Below, in pieces: positions 30,801-41,257 of a DNA stretch of 64,000 bases (its first letter is position 1; every line of letters starts with the position of its first letter). The notes beneath the pieces are model-generated. The model was not told the origin of the DNA and made no database searches. It saw only the letters and a program-made list of their open reading frames with translations. The stretch covers positions 62,001 to 126,000 of the forward strand of contig NZ_JAUJZH010000003.1 of the NCBI RefSeq assembly GCF_030486595.1, given 5' to 3'. The DNA comes from Variovorax ginsengisoli (lineage in GTDB: Bacteria; Pseudomonadota; Gammaproteobacteria; Burkholderiales; Burkholderiaceae_C). A program made the position numbers and the translations under genes.

Positions 30801-31864
30801 CCGACAAGACCTTGCATGCGCCCCTGATCATCGATGTGGCGGGGACCGAACTGAACGCGGCCGACCGCCGCCGGCTGGCCGATCCCCTGGTGGGGGGCGT
30901 GATCCATTTCGCCCGCAATTGGAACGACCGGGCACAGATGACGGCGCTCAATGCCGAGATCAAGGCGATCCGACCCGACATGCTGGTCTGTGTCGACCAT
31001 GAAGGCGGGCGGGTCCAACGCTTCCGAACCGACGGCTTCACGCGCCTGCCGCCGATGCGCACGCTGGGCGAGCTCTGGATGCGCGACCCGCTGCGCGCGA
31101 CGCAGGCGGCCGTCGCCTGCGGCCGGGTGCTGGGGGGCGAGCTGCGGGCCTGCGGGGTCGATTTCAGTTTTGCGCCGGTGCTCGACCTGGACTACGGCGA
31201 GAGCAGCGTGATCGGCGACCGCAGCTTCCATCGCGATCCGCGCGTGGTGGCGCTGCTGGCGCGCAGCCTGATGCACGGGCTGCTGCAGGCCGGCATGGCG
31301 AATTGCGGCAAGCACTTTCCGGGACACGGCTTCGTCAAGGCCGATTCGCATGTCGCGATTCCGGTCGACCGGCGCAGCCTCAAGGCGATCCTCGCGGACG
31401 ACGCGCGGCCCTACGAATGGCTCCAGGGCACGCTCGCGGCCGTGATGCCGGCGCATGTGATCTATCCGAAGGTCGATGCCCGTCCGGCTGGTTTCTCGGC
31501 GAAATGGCTGCAGCAGGTGCTGCGCGGCAAGCTCGGCTTCGACGGCGCCGTGTTCAGCGACGACCTCAGCATGGAGGCGGCGCGTCGGATCGACGGCCAG
31601 GTCTTGAGCTACACCGACGCGGCGCTGGCCGCGCTCGACGCCGGCTGCGACCTGGCGCTGCTGTGCAACCAGAGCGTGGGGGAGGGGGCGGCGCTCGACG
31701 CGCTGCTCGACGGCATGGCCGCGGCCCGGCACGGCGGGCGCTGGCGGCCGGACCCGGCCAGCGAGCGGCGTCGCCGCGGCCTGCTGCCGCGCGGCCCGGC
31801 GTTCGACTGGGCAGGGCTCCAGGCCTCTTCCGACTACCTCCAGGCCGTGGGCTTGCTGCCCTGA
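30797..31864 (+). CDS. nagZ: Beta-N-acetylhexosaminidase NagZ
   Basis: Cytoplasmic glycoside hydrolase family 3 enzyme that removes GlcNAc from anhydro-muropeptides in peptidoglycan recycling. It has 355 residues with the GH3 motif [16 protein letters not shown], the nucleophile aspartate in [12 protein letters not shown], and [12 protein letters not shown] near the start. The ATG at 30797 overlaps the acpS stop. It ends the lepA run and faces the metallopeptidase gene convergently 4 bp away. Confidence 0.94.
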   Translation: MTDKTLHAPLIIDVAGTELNAADRRRLADPLVGGVIHFARNWNDRAQMTALNAEIKAIRPDMLVCVDHEGGRVQRFRTDGFTRLPPMRTLGELWMRDPLRATQAAVACGRVLGGELRACGVDFSFAPVLDLDYGESSVIGDRSFHRDPRVVALLARSLMHGLLQAGMANCGKHFPGHGFVKADSHVAIPVDRRSLKAILADDARPYEWLQGTLAAVMPAHVIYPKVDARPAGFSAKWLQQVLRGKLGFDGAVFSDDLSMEAARRIDGQVLSYTDAALAALDAGCDLALLCNQSVGEGAALDALLDGMAAARHGGRWRPDPASERRRRGLLPRGPAFDWAGLQASSDYLQAVGLLP

Positions 31865-31868
31865 GCCT

Positions 31869-32378
31869 TCAGACGGACGGCGTCCACAGCCGCTCGCCGC
31901 CGCCGTCGAGGTGCGTCAGGTACAGCCGGAGATCGAACTCGTGCTGGTGGTAGTCGGGCTCCATGTGCATGCAGAGCTTGTAGAAGGCCTTGTCATGCTC
32001 GCGCTCCTTCATGTGCGCCAGCTCGTGCACGACGATCATCCGCAGCCACTCGATCGGCACCTCCTTGAACAGGCTGGCCACCCGGATCTCGCGCTTGGCC
32101 TTGAGCTTGCCGCCCTGCACGCGCGAGACCGTGGTGTGGGTGCCCAGGGCGTTGCGGATCACGTGCAGCTTGTTGTCGAACACCACTTTCGAGAGCGGCT
32201 CGGCGTTGCGCAGGAATTCGCTTTTCAGGTCGCTCACGTAGTCGTAGAGCGCGCGGTCGGTGCGGATATCGTGCGGGGCGCCGTAGCGCTTCTGCAGCCA
32301 GTCGCCGAGCCTGCCTTCGGCGACGAGTTTCTCGACCTGGGCGCGCAGCGCCGCGGGGTACGCGGCGAGGTACTTCAT
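31869..32378 (-). CDS. YgjP-type zinc metallopeptidase (M48/DUF45)
   Basis: Protein of 169 residues with the gluzincin-like motif HELAHMKEREHDKAFY (HExxH at about 121-125) and the downstream YHQHEFDLRLYL. The family is the YgjP/DUF45 group, related to SprT-like proteins, with unproven substrates. The ATG at 32378 overlaps the Hsp70 stop as ATGA. That coupling suggests a shared job in handling misfolded protein, but this is inference. Confidence 0.85.
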   Translation of the reverse strand: MKYLAAYPAALRAQVEKLVAEGRLGDWLQKRYGAPHDIRTDRALYDYVSDLKSEFLRNAEPLSKVVFDNKLHVIRNALGTHTTVSRVQGGKLKAKREIRVASLFKEVPIEWLRMIVVHELAHMKEREHDKAFYKLCMHMEPDYHQHEFDLRLYLTHLDGGGERLWTPSV

Positions 32379-33666
32379 GCGGGTTGCGGCGTCCGCTTGC
32401 CGGGGGTGGCCGAAGGGGCCGCGGCCGCATAGGCCAGGCCGGCCGCCACGCCGCCGAACAGGTCGCCTTCGACCAGGTCGACGCCGGGGAAGGCGGCGCG
32501 CAGCGCGCTCTGGAAAGGGCGCAGCGCCGAGGAGCCCCCGGTCAGGTAGATGGCGTCGAGGTCGCTGGCCTGGAGGCCGGCGCGCTGCACGCAGTCGCGG
32601 GCGCAGGCGACCACGCTGTCGAGCAAGGCCGACAGGTGTTGCGCCATGTCGGCCGCGCTCAAGGCGGCCTGCAGGCCGCGCTCCGCGCACGACAGGTCGA
32701 TCGATACCTCGCCGTTGGTCATCGAGCTGCGGATCTTGGCCTCCTCGACCTCGCTGGCGACGCGGTGGCCCTCGCGGTTGACGAGCACATTCATGAGGCG
32801 GTCGTGCAGCCGGGTGTCGAGGTAGCTGCTGCGCAGTTCCTGCACCTGGCGAACCGACTTCGGCGCTTGCAGCCAGTTGATCAGGTGCCAGGTCGAGAGG
32901 TCGAAGAAGGTGCGGCTCGGCACTTCGCGGCCCTGTGGCCCGTGGTGGCGGAAGCCCAGCAGCGGCATGGCGCAGGCGAGGCTGAGCCGCTGGTCGTAGT
33001 CGGTGCCGCCGATATGCACGCCGGTGGTGGCCAGGATGTCGCTGGCGCGATCGGGGTGGCCCATGCGCTCGGGGCCGAGCCGAACCACCGTGAAGTCGGA
33101 GGTGCCGCCGCCGATGTCGACGATCAGCACCAGCGATTCGCGCGTCACGCGGCGCTCGAAGTCGAAGGCGGCCGCGATCGGTTCGTACTGGAACGACACC
33201 TCGCCGAGTCCGGCGTTTTCGGCCGCCTGGCGCAGCGAGGCCTCGGCCTGCGCGTCGCGCTTGTCGTCGTCGTCGACGAAGCGGATCGGGCGGCCGATGA
33301 CGACCCGGCCCGGATGCGCGCCGAGCTGCTCGCGCGCCCGGCTGCCCAGCTCGGACAGGAACAGCGTGATGATGTCCTCGAAGCTGACCAGCTGGTTGTC
33401 GATCTCGGTCGGTTCCTGCATCAGCGCGCTGCCCAGGATGCTCTTGAGCGAACGCATCAGCCGGCCTTCGGTGCCGGCCAGGTAGAGCGCCATCGCCTCG
33501 CGGCCGAAATGCGTGCTCCGGTCTTCGGAATTGAAGAAGATCGCGGTCGGGATCGCGATGGCCGAGCCTTCGAGCAGCAGCGGACGGGCGCGGCCGTCCT
33601 CGCCGACGAAGGCAGCGGCGGAATTCGACGTCCCGAAGTCGATCCCGATCGCGGGGGCGGGCCGGC

Positions 33667-33670
<4 letters not shown>
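32375..33670 (-). CDS. Hsp70-family protein (YegD-like)
   Basis: Actin-fold ATPase of the HSP70 superfamily, 431 residues. Phosphate-1 motif [14 protein letters not shown] (about 8-21), phosphate-2 [13 protein letters not shown] (~190-202) and the adenosine motif [12 protein letters not shown] (~390) are intact. The length and the absence of a full DnaK substrate-binding domain put it with YegD-type proteins. I start it at the TTG at 33670, which overlaps the lysS stop as TTGA; the family N-terminus begins a few residues later and no ATG is available. Its client proteins are unknown. Confidence 0.85.
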
Positions 33671-35229
<1,559 letters not shown>

Positions 35230-35271
35230 GGGCGCTGGAGTGGGGGCGCGGCAAAAAGCGCGCAACCCGCC

Positions 35272-35277
35272 ATTTTA
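35272..35277 (-). promoter_or_regulatory. Candidate -10 (TAAAAT) of lysS
   Basis: Minus-strand TAAAAT about 43 bp before the lysS ATG, in the 80-bp gap after the LON-domain gene. The -35 is not obvious. Confidence 0.35.
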
Positions 35278-35309
35278 ACGGGCGCCGGGCGGTGCGCCCC
35301 TGGAGCCAG

Positions 35310-35957
35310 CTACTTTGAGATGCCGGCCCGGGCCAGCAGGTCGCTGACGAGTTCGAGGCGCATCAGCGGGCTGTCGAGCGCCATCAGCCTCTGCTTGAGC
35401 TCGGTCTTCATCGGCAGCAATTCGCACCAGCGGTTCGCGACCCAGCCGCAATCCTCGAAACGGTAGGGCTCGCCGATCGGCAGCCGCACGCCATCGCCGC
35501 CTTCCATGCGGCGCCGCTCGTCGAGGGTGTCGACCAGGCGCCGGAGGGCGTCGGCCGTGTGCTGGAGGTCGTCGGGCAGGGCCAGTGGAACGTCGTCGGG
35601 GACGGCGTCGACCTCGGCGGTCCAGAGGCCGTGCTTCTGCAGTTCGCTCGAGCGCAGCCGGAAGCGTTGCGTGCCGACGCATTCGATCTGCATCAGGCCG
35701 GCCTGCGGGGCGTCGAATTCGCGGATCACGGCCAGCGTGCCGACCTCGGCGAAGGACTCGGCTTCGGCGCCGGGCCGTCGAACTTCCTGACCCTGCGTCA
35801 GCGAGACGACGCCGAAAGGGGCGCCATTGCGGTGGCAGCGGCCGATCATGTCGAGGTAGCGGACCTCGAAGATGCGCAGCGGCAGCAGCCCGTCGGGAAA
35901 CAGCACCGTGCCGAGCGGGAACAAAGGAAGGGCGCGCAGAAGGGGTTGTGTCGTCAT
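35310..35957 (-). CDS. LON N-terminal (substrate-binding) domain protein
   Basis: Stand-alone LAN domain of 215 residues, related to the N-terminus of Lon protease but without ATPase or protease domains. It starts LPLFPLGTVLFPDGLLPLRIFEVRYLDMI, the hallmark of the family. The function is unknown. It is divergent from the YggT gene across 49 bp and upstream of lysS in the same direction. Confidence 0.88.
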   Translation of the reverse strand: MTTQPLLRALPLFPLGTVLFPDGLLPLRIFEVRYLDMIGRCHRNGAPFGVVSLTQGQEVRRPGAEAESFAEVGTLAVIREFDAPQAGLMQIECVGTQRFRLRSSELQKHGLWTAEVDAVPDDVPLALPDDLQHTADALRRLVDTLDERRRMEGGDGVRLPIGEPYRFEDCGWVANRWCELLPMKTELKQRLMALDSPLMRLELVSDLLARAGISK

Positions 35958-36006
35958 CGATGAACCTTGGCGTGGCTATCATCGCATTCCTTCACGACCA
36001 AGCGCC

Positions 36007-36564
36007 ATGTTCTATCAGATCCCCTCGTTCCTGCTCGACGTGATAGTCGGCCTCCTGGGCGGCGCCTGCCTGCTGCGTCTCTACATGCAATACCACCGGG
36101 TGCCCTTCGGCAATCCGCTCGGGCGCTTCGTGTTCGCGGTCAGCGACTGGATCGTGCTGCCGCTGCGCCGCGTGATTCCGTCGGTGAAGCGCTGGGACCT
36201 TGCCAGCGGGGTGGCCGCCTGGCTCCTGGTGCTGGCCAAGTTCCTGCTGCTGTGGCTGCTGCTGGGCGGCATCGGACGCTGGGCCGTGCTGCCGCTGGTG
36301 TCGCTGATCGGGCTGCTTCAGCTCGCAGTGTCCGGACTGACCGCGCTGCTGATTGTCCACGCGGTGCTGTCCTGGGTGCCCAACGCATCGTCGATGCTGC
36401 ACGACCTGATCGCGCGCCTGGCTGAACCGCTGGTGCGGCCACTGCGCCGCTTCATTCCGCTGGTCGGCGGCGTCGACCTGTCGGTGCTGGCCGCGATCGT
36501 GCTGCTGCAGGTGGTCGCGATCGTTCTGGGCAACCTGATGCAGGGCGCCTTCACCCTGGGCTGA
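36007..36564 (+). CDS. YggT family membrane protein
   Basis: Integral membrane protein of 185 residues with two YGGT repeats, each with paired helices: FLLDVIVGLLGGACLLRLYMQ and LLQLAVSGLTALLIVHAVLSWV, with the basic PLRRVIPSV and PLRRFIPLVGGVDLS segments after them. The family is implicated in osmotic or cell-envelope functions and is not understood. The start is the ATG at 36007. It converges on accD, with a GC-rich interspersed element between. Confidence 0.88.
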   Translation: MFYQIPSFLLDVIVGLLGGACLLRLYMQYHRVPFGNPLGRFVFAVSDWIVLPLRRVIPSVKRWDLASGVAAWLLVLAKFLLLWLLLGGIGRWAVLPLVSLIGLLQLAVSGLTALLIVHAVLSWVPNASSMLHDLIARLAEPLVRPLRRFIPLVGGVDLSVLAAIVLLQVVAIVLGNLMQGAFTLG

Positions 36565-36630
36565 TCGGCCGGCGCAGCTAGGCCCGTTCGTGAAACACCG
36601 CGGAACTGGCTCTGCCAGGCCGCTGGTGTT

Positions 36631-36686
36631 GCCCCCGGTAGGGGGGTGGGCGCCCGGACACGAAGTGCCGGGCAACCTGGGGGGCG
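36631..36686. repeat. GC-rich interspersed palindromic element A
   Basis: A CCCCC-loop-GGGGGG hairpin, then an inner hairpin CCCGG/CCGGG whose loop region reads ACACGAAGTG, then TGGGGGG. The same layout and the same 10-mer recur in element B (46473-46542). It lies between the convergent yggT and accD genes, touching the accD stop. Such elements are common between genes in Comamonadaceae. It may also act as a bidirectional terminator. Confidence 0.65.
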
Positions 36687-36689
36687 AGC

Positions 36690-37562
36690 CTAGTCCACTG
36701 CGTCGGCGGGCTGGCGCAGCAGCATGGCCAGGGTGCTGGCGATGGTCTTGCGCAGTTCGCGGCGGTCGCAGATGAAGTCGACCGCGCCCTTGGTCTGCAG
36801 GAACTCGGCGCGCTGGAAGCCCTCGGGCAGGGTCACGCGCACGGTAGATTCGATCACGCGCGGGCCGGCGAAGCCGATCAGCGCCTTGGGCTCGGCGATG
36901 ACGACGTCGCCGACGAAGGCGAAGCCGGCGCTCACGCCCCCCATCGTCGGGTCGGTCAGCACGCTGATGTAGGGCAGGCCCTTCTTGGCCAGGCGGGTGA
37001 GCGCCGCATTGGTCTTGGCCATCTGCATCAGCGACAGCAGCCCTTCCTGCATGCGCGCGCCGCCGGTGGCGGTGAAGCACACGAAAGGCACCTTCTGCTC
37101 GATGGCTGTCTCGACGCCGCGCACGAAGCGCTCGCCGACCACGCTGCCCATGCTGCCGCCCATGAAGTCGAACTCGAAGCAGGCAACCACCAGGTTGATG
37201 CTGTGCACCGAGCCGCCGATCACGACCAGGGCATCGGTCTCGCCGGTGTTTTCGAGCGCTTCCTTGAGCCGCTCGGGGTACTTGCGGCTGTCCTTGAACT
37301 TCAGGGCGTCGACCGGCAGCACTTCCTGGCCGATCTCGTAGCGGCCCTCGGGGTCGAGGAAGGCGTCGAGACGCGCCCGCGCACCGATGCGGTGGTGGTG
37401 GCCGCAGCTTGGGCAGACGTTCTGGTTGTGCTCCAGGTCGGTCTTGTAGAGCACGGTTTCGCAGCTCGGGCACTTGATCCAGAGGCCCTCGGGCATCTGG
37501 CGCCGCTCGCTCGGGTCGGTCGGCGTGATCTTGGGGGGAAGCAGTTTTTCAAGCCAGCTCAT
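36690..37562 (-). CDS. accD: Acetyl-CoA carboxylase, carboxyltransferase subunit beta
   Basis: Zinc-containing beta subunit of the carboxyltransferase that makes malonyl-CoA for fatty acid synthesis. It has 290 residues: the N-terminal zinc ribbon CPSC (~30) and CPSC (~49), then the crotonase-like core with [21 protein letters not shown] and [15 protein letters not shown]. It follows trpA by 22 bp. In many Burkholderiales folC follows accD; here the next gene is a convergent yggT, so the usual order is broken. Confidence 0.97.
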   Translation of the reverse strand: MSWLEKLLPPKITPTDPSERRQMPEGLWIKCPSCETVLYKTDLEHNQNVCPSCGHHHRIGARARLDAFLDPEGRYEIGQEVLPVDALKFKDSRKYPERLKEALENTGETDALVVIGGSVHSINLVVACFEFDFMGGSMGSVVGERFVRGVETAIEQKVPFVCFTATGGARMQEGLLSLMQMAKTNAALTRLAKKGLPYISVLTDPTMGGVSAGFAFVGDVVIAEPKALIGFAGPRVIESTVRVTLPEGFQRAEFLQTKGAVDFICDRRELRKTIASTLAMLLRQPADAVD

Positions 37563-37584
37563 GGTGCTCCTTCGTTGGCATGGA

Positions 37585-38418
37585 TTATCCGCCAGTCGCG
37601 GACCGGGGCAGGGCGTCGAGCGCCTGGCGGATCCCGGCCAGGAAGTCGCGCACCGCCGGCACCACCGCGTCGCGCGGCTGGCCGTCGATCAGCTGGATGA
37701 TGCGGGTGCCGATCACGACCGCGTCGGCGGCCGCGCCGACCGCCTGGGCGGTGCCGGCGTCGCGGATGCCGAAGCCCACGCCGACCGGCACGCCCACGTG
37801 CCGGCGGATGCGCGGCAGCATGCGGCCCACGGCGTCAGTGTCGAGGTGGCCGGCGCCGGTCACGCCCTTCAGCGAGACGTAGTAGACGTAGCCGGTGGCG
37901 ATGCGTCCGACCTGGGCCATGCGCTCGTCGGTGCTGGTCGGCGCCAGCAGGAAGATCAGGTCGATGCCATGGGCCTTCAGGGCGGCGGCGAAGTCCTCGC
38001 ATTCCTCGGGCGGATAGTCGACCACCAGCAGGCCGTCGACGCCCGCGGCCGCGGCGTCGCGGATGAAGGCGCCCTTGCCGTGCACGCCGTCGTAGCGCTC
38101 GACCGGGTTGGCGTAGCCCATCAGCACCACGGGCGTGGCTTGGTCCTGCTCGCGGAAGGCGGTGACCATGGCCAGCACCTGCTTCATGCCGACGCCGAGC
38201 GCCAGCGCGGCCTCGCCGGCCTGCTGGATCACCGGGCCGTCGGCCATCGGGTCGGAAAACGGCACGCCGAGCTCGATCACGTCGGCACCGGCGGCGACCA
38301 TGCCGTGCATCAGGGCGGGCGTGATGTCGGCATAGGGGAACCCGGCCGTCACGTAGGGAATCAATGCCTTGCGGCCCTGTTTCTGCAGGGCGTCGAAGGT
38401 GGCGGCGATCCGGCTCAT
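37585..38418 (-). CDS. trpA: Tryptophan synthase alpha chain
   Basis: Cleaves indole-3-glycerol phosphate to indole. It has 277 residues with the catalytic Glu in [17 protein letters not shown] (~50) and the Asp in [11 protein letters not shown] (~132), plus the phosphate-binding [10 protein letters not shown]. The ATG overlaps the trpB stop by one base (TGATG). Confidence 0.97.
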   Translation of the reverse strand: MSRIAATFDALQKQGRKALIPYVTAGFPYADITPALMHGMVAAGADVIELGVPFSDPMADGPVIQQAGEAALALGVGMKQVLAMVTAFREQDQATPVVLMGYANPVERYDGVHGKGAFIRDAAAAGVDGLLVVDYPPEECEDFAAALKAHGIDLIFLLAPTSTDERMAQVGRIATGYVYYVSLKGVTGAGHLDTDAVGRMLPRIRRHVGVPVGVGFGIRDAGTAQAVGAAADAVVIGTRIIQLIDGQPRDAVVPAVRDFLAGIRQALDALPRSATGG

Positions 38419-39692
38419 CACTTGCCTCCCTTCACTTGCAGGCCGCGCATCGACGGCCGGTCGTAGAAGTCGACCCCCGACAGGTCGGCCACGGTGCCGA
38501 TGTCCTTGTCGCCGCGGCCCGAAAGGTTGACCAGGATCGACTGGTCCGGCCGCATGGTCTTCGCCAGCTTCATGGCGTAGGCGAAGGCGTGGCTCGATTC
38601 GAGCGCCGGGATGATGCCCTCGGTGCGGCACAGGTAGTGGAAGGCCTCCAGCGCCTCTGTGTCGGTGATGCCGACGTACTCGGCGCGGCCGATGTCGGCC
38701 AGGTAGGCATGCTCGGGGCCGACGCCGGGATAGTCGAGGCCGGCGCTGATGCTGTGGGTCTCGGTGACCTGGCCGTCGTCGTTCTGCAGCAGGTAGGTGC
38801 GGTTGCCGTGCAGCACGCCCGGGCTGCCGCGCAGGATCGAGGCCGAATGCTTGCCGCTGTCCAGGCCTTCGCCGGCGGCCTCGACCCCGATCAGCCGTGT
38901 GCGCTCGAACGGGATGTACGGGTGGAAGATGCCCATCGCATTGCTGCCGCCGCCGACGCAGGCCACGACCACGTCGGGCTGGCGGCCTTCGGCCTCGCCC
39001 GTGATGCCCTGCGCCGCCAGCATGGCCGGCATCTGCGCGATGCACTCGGTGCCGATCACGCTCTGGAAGTCGCGCACCATCATCGGGTAGGGGTGCGGGC
39101 CGGCCACCGTGCCGATGATGTAGAAGGTGTTCTCGACATTGGTGACCCAGTCGCGCATGGCTTCGTTGAGCGCGTCCTTCAGGGTCTTGCTGCCCGACTC
39201 GACCGGCACCACGGTGGCGCCGAGCAGGTTCATGCGGTAGACGTTCGGGCTCTGGCGCCTGACGTCCTGGCTGCCCATGTAGACCACGCATTCGAGGCCG
39301 TAGCGGGCGCAGATGGTGGCCGTGGCCACGCCATGCTGGCCGGCGCCGGTCTCGGCGATCACGCGCGGCTTGCCCATGCGCTTGGCGAGCATGGCCTGGC
39401 CGATCGTGTTGTTGACCTTGTGGGCGCCGGTGTGGTTCAGGTCTTCGCGCTTCAGGTAGATCTGGGCGCCGCCGATCTCGCGGCTGGTGCGCGCCGCATG
39501 GTAGATCGGCGAGGGGCGGCCGACGAAATGCGCCAGCTCGTAGTGGAATTCGGCGAGGAATTCGGGGTCGTCCTTGTAGCGGGCGTAGGCGTCGCGCAGC
39601 TCGCTGATCGCGTGGGTCAGCGTCTCGCTGGCGAAAGTGCCGCCGTAGATGCCGAAATGGCCGCTGGCGTCGGGTTGCTGGTAGGTGTCCAT
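38418..39692 (-). CDS. trpB: Tryptophan synthase beta chain
   Basis: PLP enzyme that joins indole and serine. It has 424 residues; the PLP lysine is in [16 protein letters not shown] (~100), the glycine-rich phosphate loop is [12 protein letters not shown], and the catalytic Glu lies in the [14 protein letters not shown] segment. I use the ATG at 39692 ([14 protein letters not shown]), which fits the family better than the in-frame codon at 39764. Confidence 0.97.
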   Translation of the reverse strand: MDTYQQPDASGHFGIYGGTFASETLTHAISELRDAYARYKDDPEFLAEFHYELAHFVGRPSPIYHAARTSREIGGAQIYLKREDLNHTGAHKVNNTIGQAMLAKRMGKPRVIAETGAGQHGVATATICARYGLECVVYMGSQDVRRQSPNVYRMNLLGATVVPVESGSKTLKDALNEAMRDWVTNVENTFYIIGTVAGPHPYPMMVRDFQSVIGTECIAQMPAMLAAQGITGEAEGRQPDVVVACVGGGSNAMGIFHPYIPFERTRLIGVEAAGEGLDSGKHSASILRGSPGVLHGNRTYLLQNDDGQVTETHSISAGLDYPGVGPEHAYLADIGRAEYVGITDTEALEAFHYLCRTEGIIPALESSHAFAYAMKLAKTMRPDQSILVNLSGRGDKDIGTVADLSGVDFYDRPSMRGLQVKGGK

Positions 39693-39741
39693 GGTCTCGA
39701 TTCGTTGGGCCGGCGCCCGCGGATCGAGGCGGGGCAGCCAG

Positions 39742-40422
39742 CTAGGGAAGGGCATCGGCCGCACGCACGGCGGCCACGAATGCGTGAATCTTCTCGGCGT
39801 CCTTCAGGCCCTTGGCGGCCTCGACGCCCGAACTCACGTCAACGGACAGCGACTTGCAGCGCGTCCGCAGCTGACGAATGCCATCGCCCACGTTTGCAGG
39901 TGCGAGCCCACCACTCAAGACGAGGTGAGCGTCGACGGCGGGTGGAAGAAGTGACCAATCGAATGCCTTGCCGCCACCGCCATAGGCTTCGACATGGGCG
40001 TCGAGCAGGATGGCGTGGGCGCGGGAGTAATCGGACGCGTATTTTACGAGGTCGAAGGAAGCCCCGGCGGCGCCCAGCGGAATCCGGGCCGCGCGCATGA
40101 AACGGTGGCGGCCGCGGCCGCTGGCTTCCCAGCAAAGTTCGGGCGATTCGTCACCGTGGAACTGGGCCATGGCACCGGCCACGCGCGCCAGTGCATCGAG
40201 GGTCGCCGGCACTGATTCGTTGACGAACAGCAGCACCGGCGTCACGAAGGGCGGCAGCCGCGCGGCCAGCTCGGCGGCGCGCTCGACGCTCACCGCGCGC
40301 GGGCTGGCGGGATAGAGCACGAAGCCGATCGCATCGGCGCCGGCCCCGATGGCGGCGTCGACGTCGGCCTCACGCGTCAGGCCGCAGATCTTGATCCGGG
40401 TGCGGGCGAGCGGGGCGTTCAT
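39742..40422 (-). CDS. trpF: Phosphoribosylanthranilate isomerase
   Basis: TIM-barrel isomerase of tryptophan synthesis, 226 residues. The catalytic cysteine is in [12 protein letters not shown] and the aspartate in [22 protein letters not shown] and [12 protein letters not shown] also match. The ATG overlaps the truA stop (ATGA). The truA-trpF-trpB-trpA-accD order is typical of beta- and gamma-proteobacteria. Confidence 0.96.
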   Translation of the reverse strand: MNAPLARTRIKICGLTREADVDAAIGAGADAIGFVLYPASPRAVSVERAAELAARLPPFVTPVLLFVNESVPATLDALARVAGAMAQFHGDESPELCWEASGRGRHRFMRAARIPLGAAGASFDLVKYASDYSRAHAILLDAHVEAYGGGGKAFDWSLLPPAVDAHLVLSGGLAPANVGDGIRQLRTRCKSLSVDVSSGVEAAKGLKDAEKIHAFVAAVRAADALP

Positions 40423-41231
40423 GGCGGACCATCATACGCAGCACCTCCGGCCTGCAGCGTCGCCTCCGGCGGCAGGCCCCAGCCGGCGGCGTACAACGGG
40501 CCGAGGAAATACAGGCCGGCCGGCGAAAAGGTCGGCGCCGCCACCACCCGGCTGCGCGCTGCCAGCACGTCGGCCATCCAGTCGGGCGGCGCGTCGCCGC
40601 GGCCGATGCGCACCAGGCAGCCCATGATGTTGCGGATCATGTGGTGCAGGAACGCGTCGGCCTCGAATTCGAAATGCCAGCGGCAGCGTTCGCCCTCGCC
40701 ATGGCGCGTGATCGCGATGCGGCGCAGGTCCTTGACCGGCGACCGAGCCTGGCAGGCCGAGGCGCGGAAGGAGCTGAAATCGTGCTGTCCCACCAGCAGG
40801 GCGGCGGCCCTGCGCATCGCATCGCCGTCGAGCGCATGCATCGACCAGCCGACCCGCCCCGCATCGAGGCTGGGGCGCACCGGCGACTGCGACAGCACGT
40901 AGAGGTAGCGGCGGGTGAGGGCGCTGGCGCGGCAATGGAACTGGTCGGGCACGGGCTGCGCCCACTGCACCGCGATGTCGGGGGGCAGGAAGCGATTGGT
41001 GCCGCGGACCCAGGAGATCGGCAGGCGCTCGACCGAGGTATCGAAGTGCACCACCTGCATCAGGCCGTGGACGCCGGTGTCGGTGCGGCCGGCGCACAGC
41101 GTCGAGATCGGCTGGGCGGCAAACTGGGCCAGCGCCGCCTCGAGCTTGTCCTGCACCGTGAGGCCCGAGAGCTGGCTTTGCCAGCCCTGATAGGCCTGTC
41201 CGTTGTAGCGGATACCGAGGGCCAGCCTCAC
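40419..41231 (-). CDS. truA: tRNA pseudouridine(38-40) synthase
   Basis: Makes pseudouridine at positions 38-40 of tRNA anticodon arms. It has 270 residues, starting LALGIRYNGQAYQGWQSQ, with the catalytic aspartate in CAGRTDTGVHGLMQVVHF (~51) and the downstream FLHHMIRNIMGCLVRIG. It lies between fimV and trpF. Confidence 0.97.
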   Translation of the reverse strand: MRLALGIRYNGQAYQGWQSQLSGLTVQDKLEAALAQFAAQPISTLCAGRTDTGVHGLMQVVHFDTSVERLPISWVRGTNRFLPPDIAVQWAQPVPDQFHCRASALTRRYLYVLSQSPVRPSLDAGRVGWSMHALDGDAMRRAAALLVGQHDFSSFRASACQARSPVKDLRRIAITRHGEGERCRWHFEFEADAFLHHMIRNIMGCLVRIGRGDAPPDWMADVLAARSRVVAAPTFSPAGLYFLGPLYAAGWGLPPEATLQAGGAAYDGPP

Positions 41232-41257
41232 AGCGGAATCGGCGGCCGCATGGCCGC

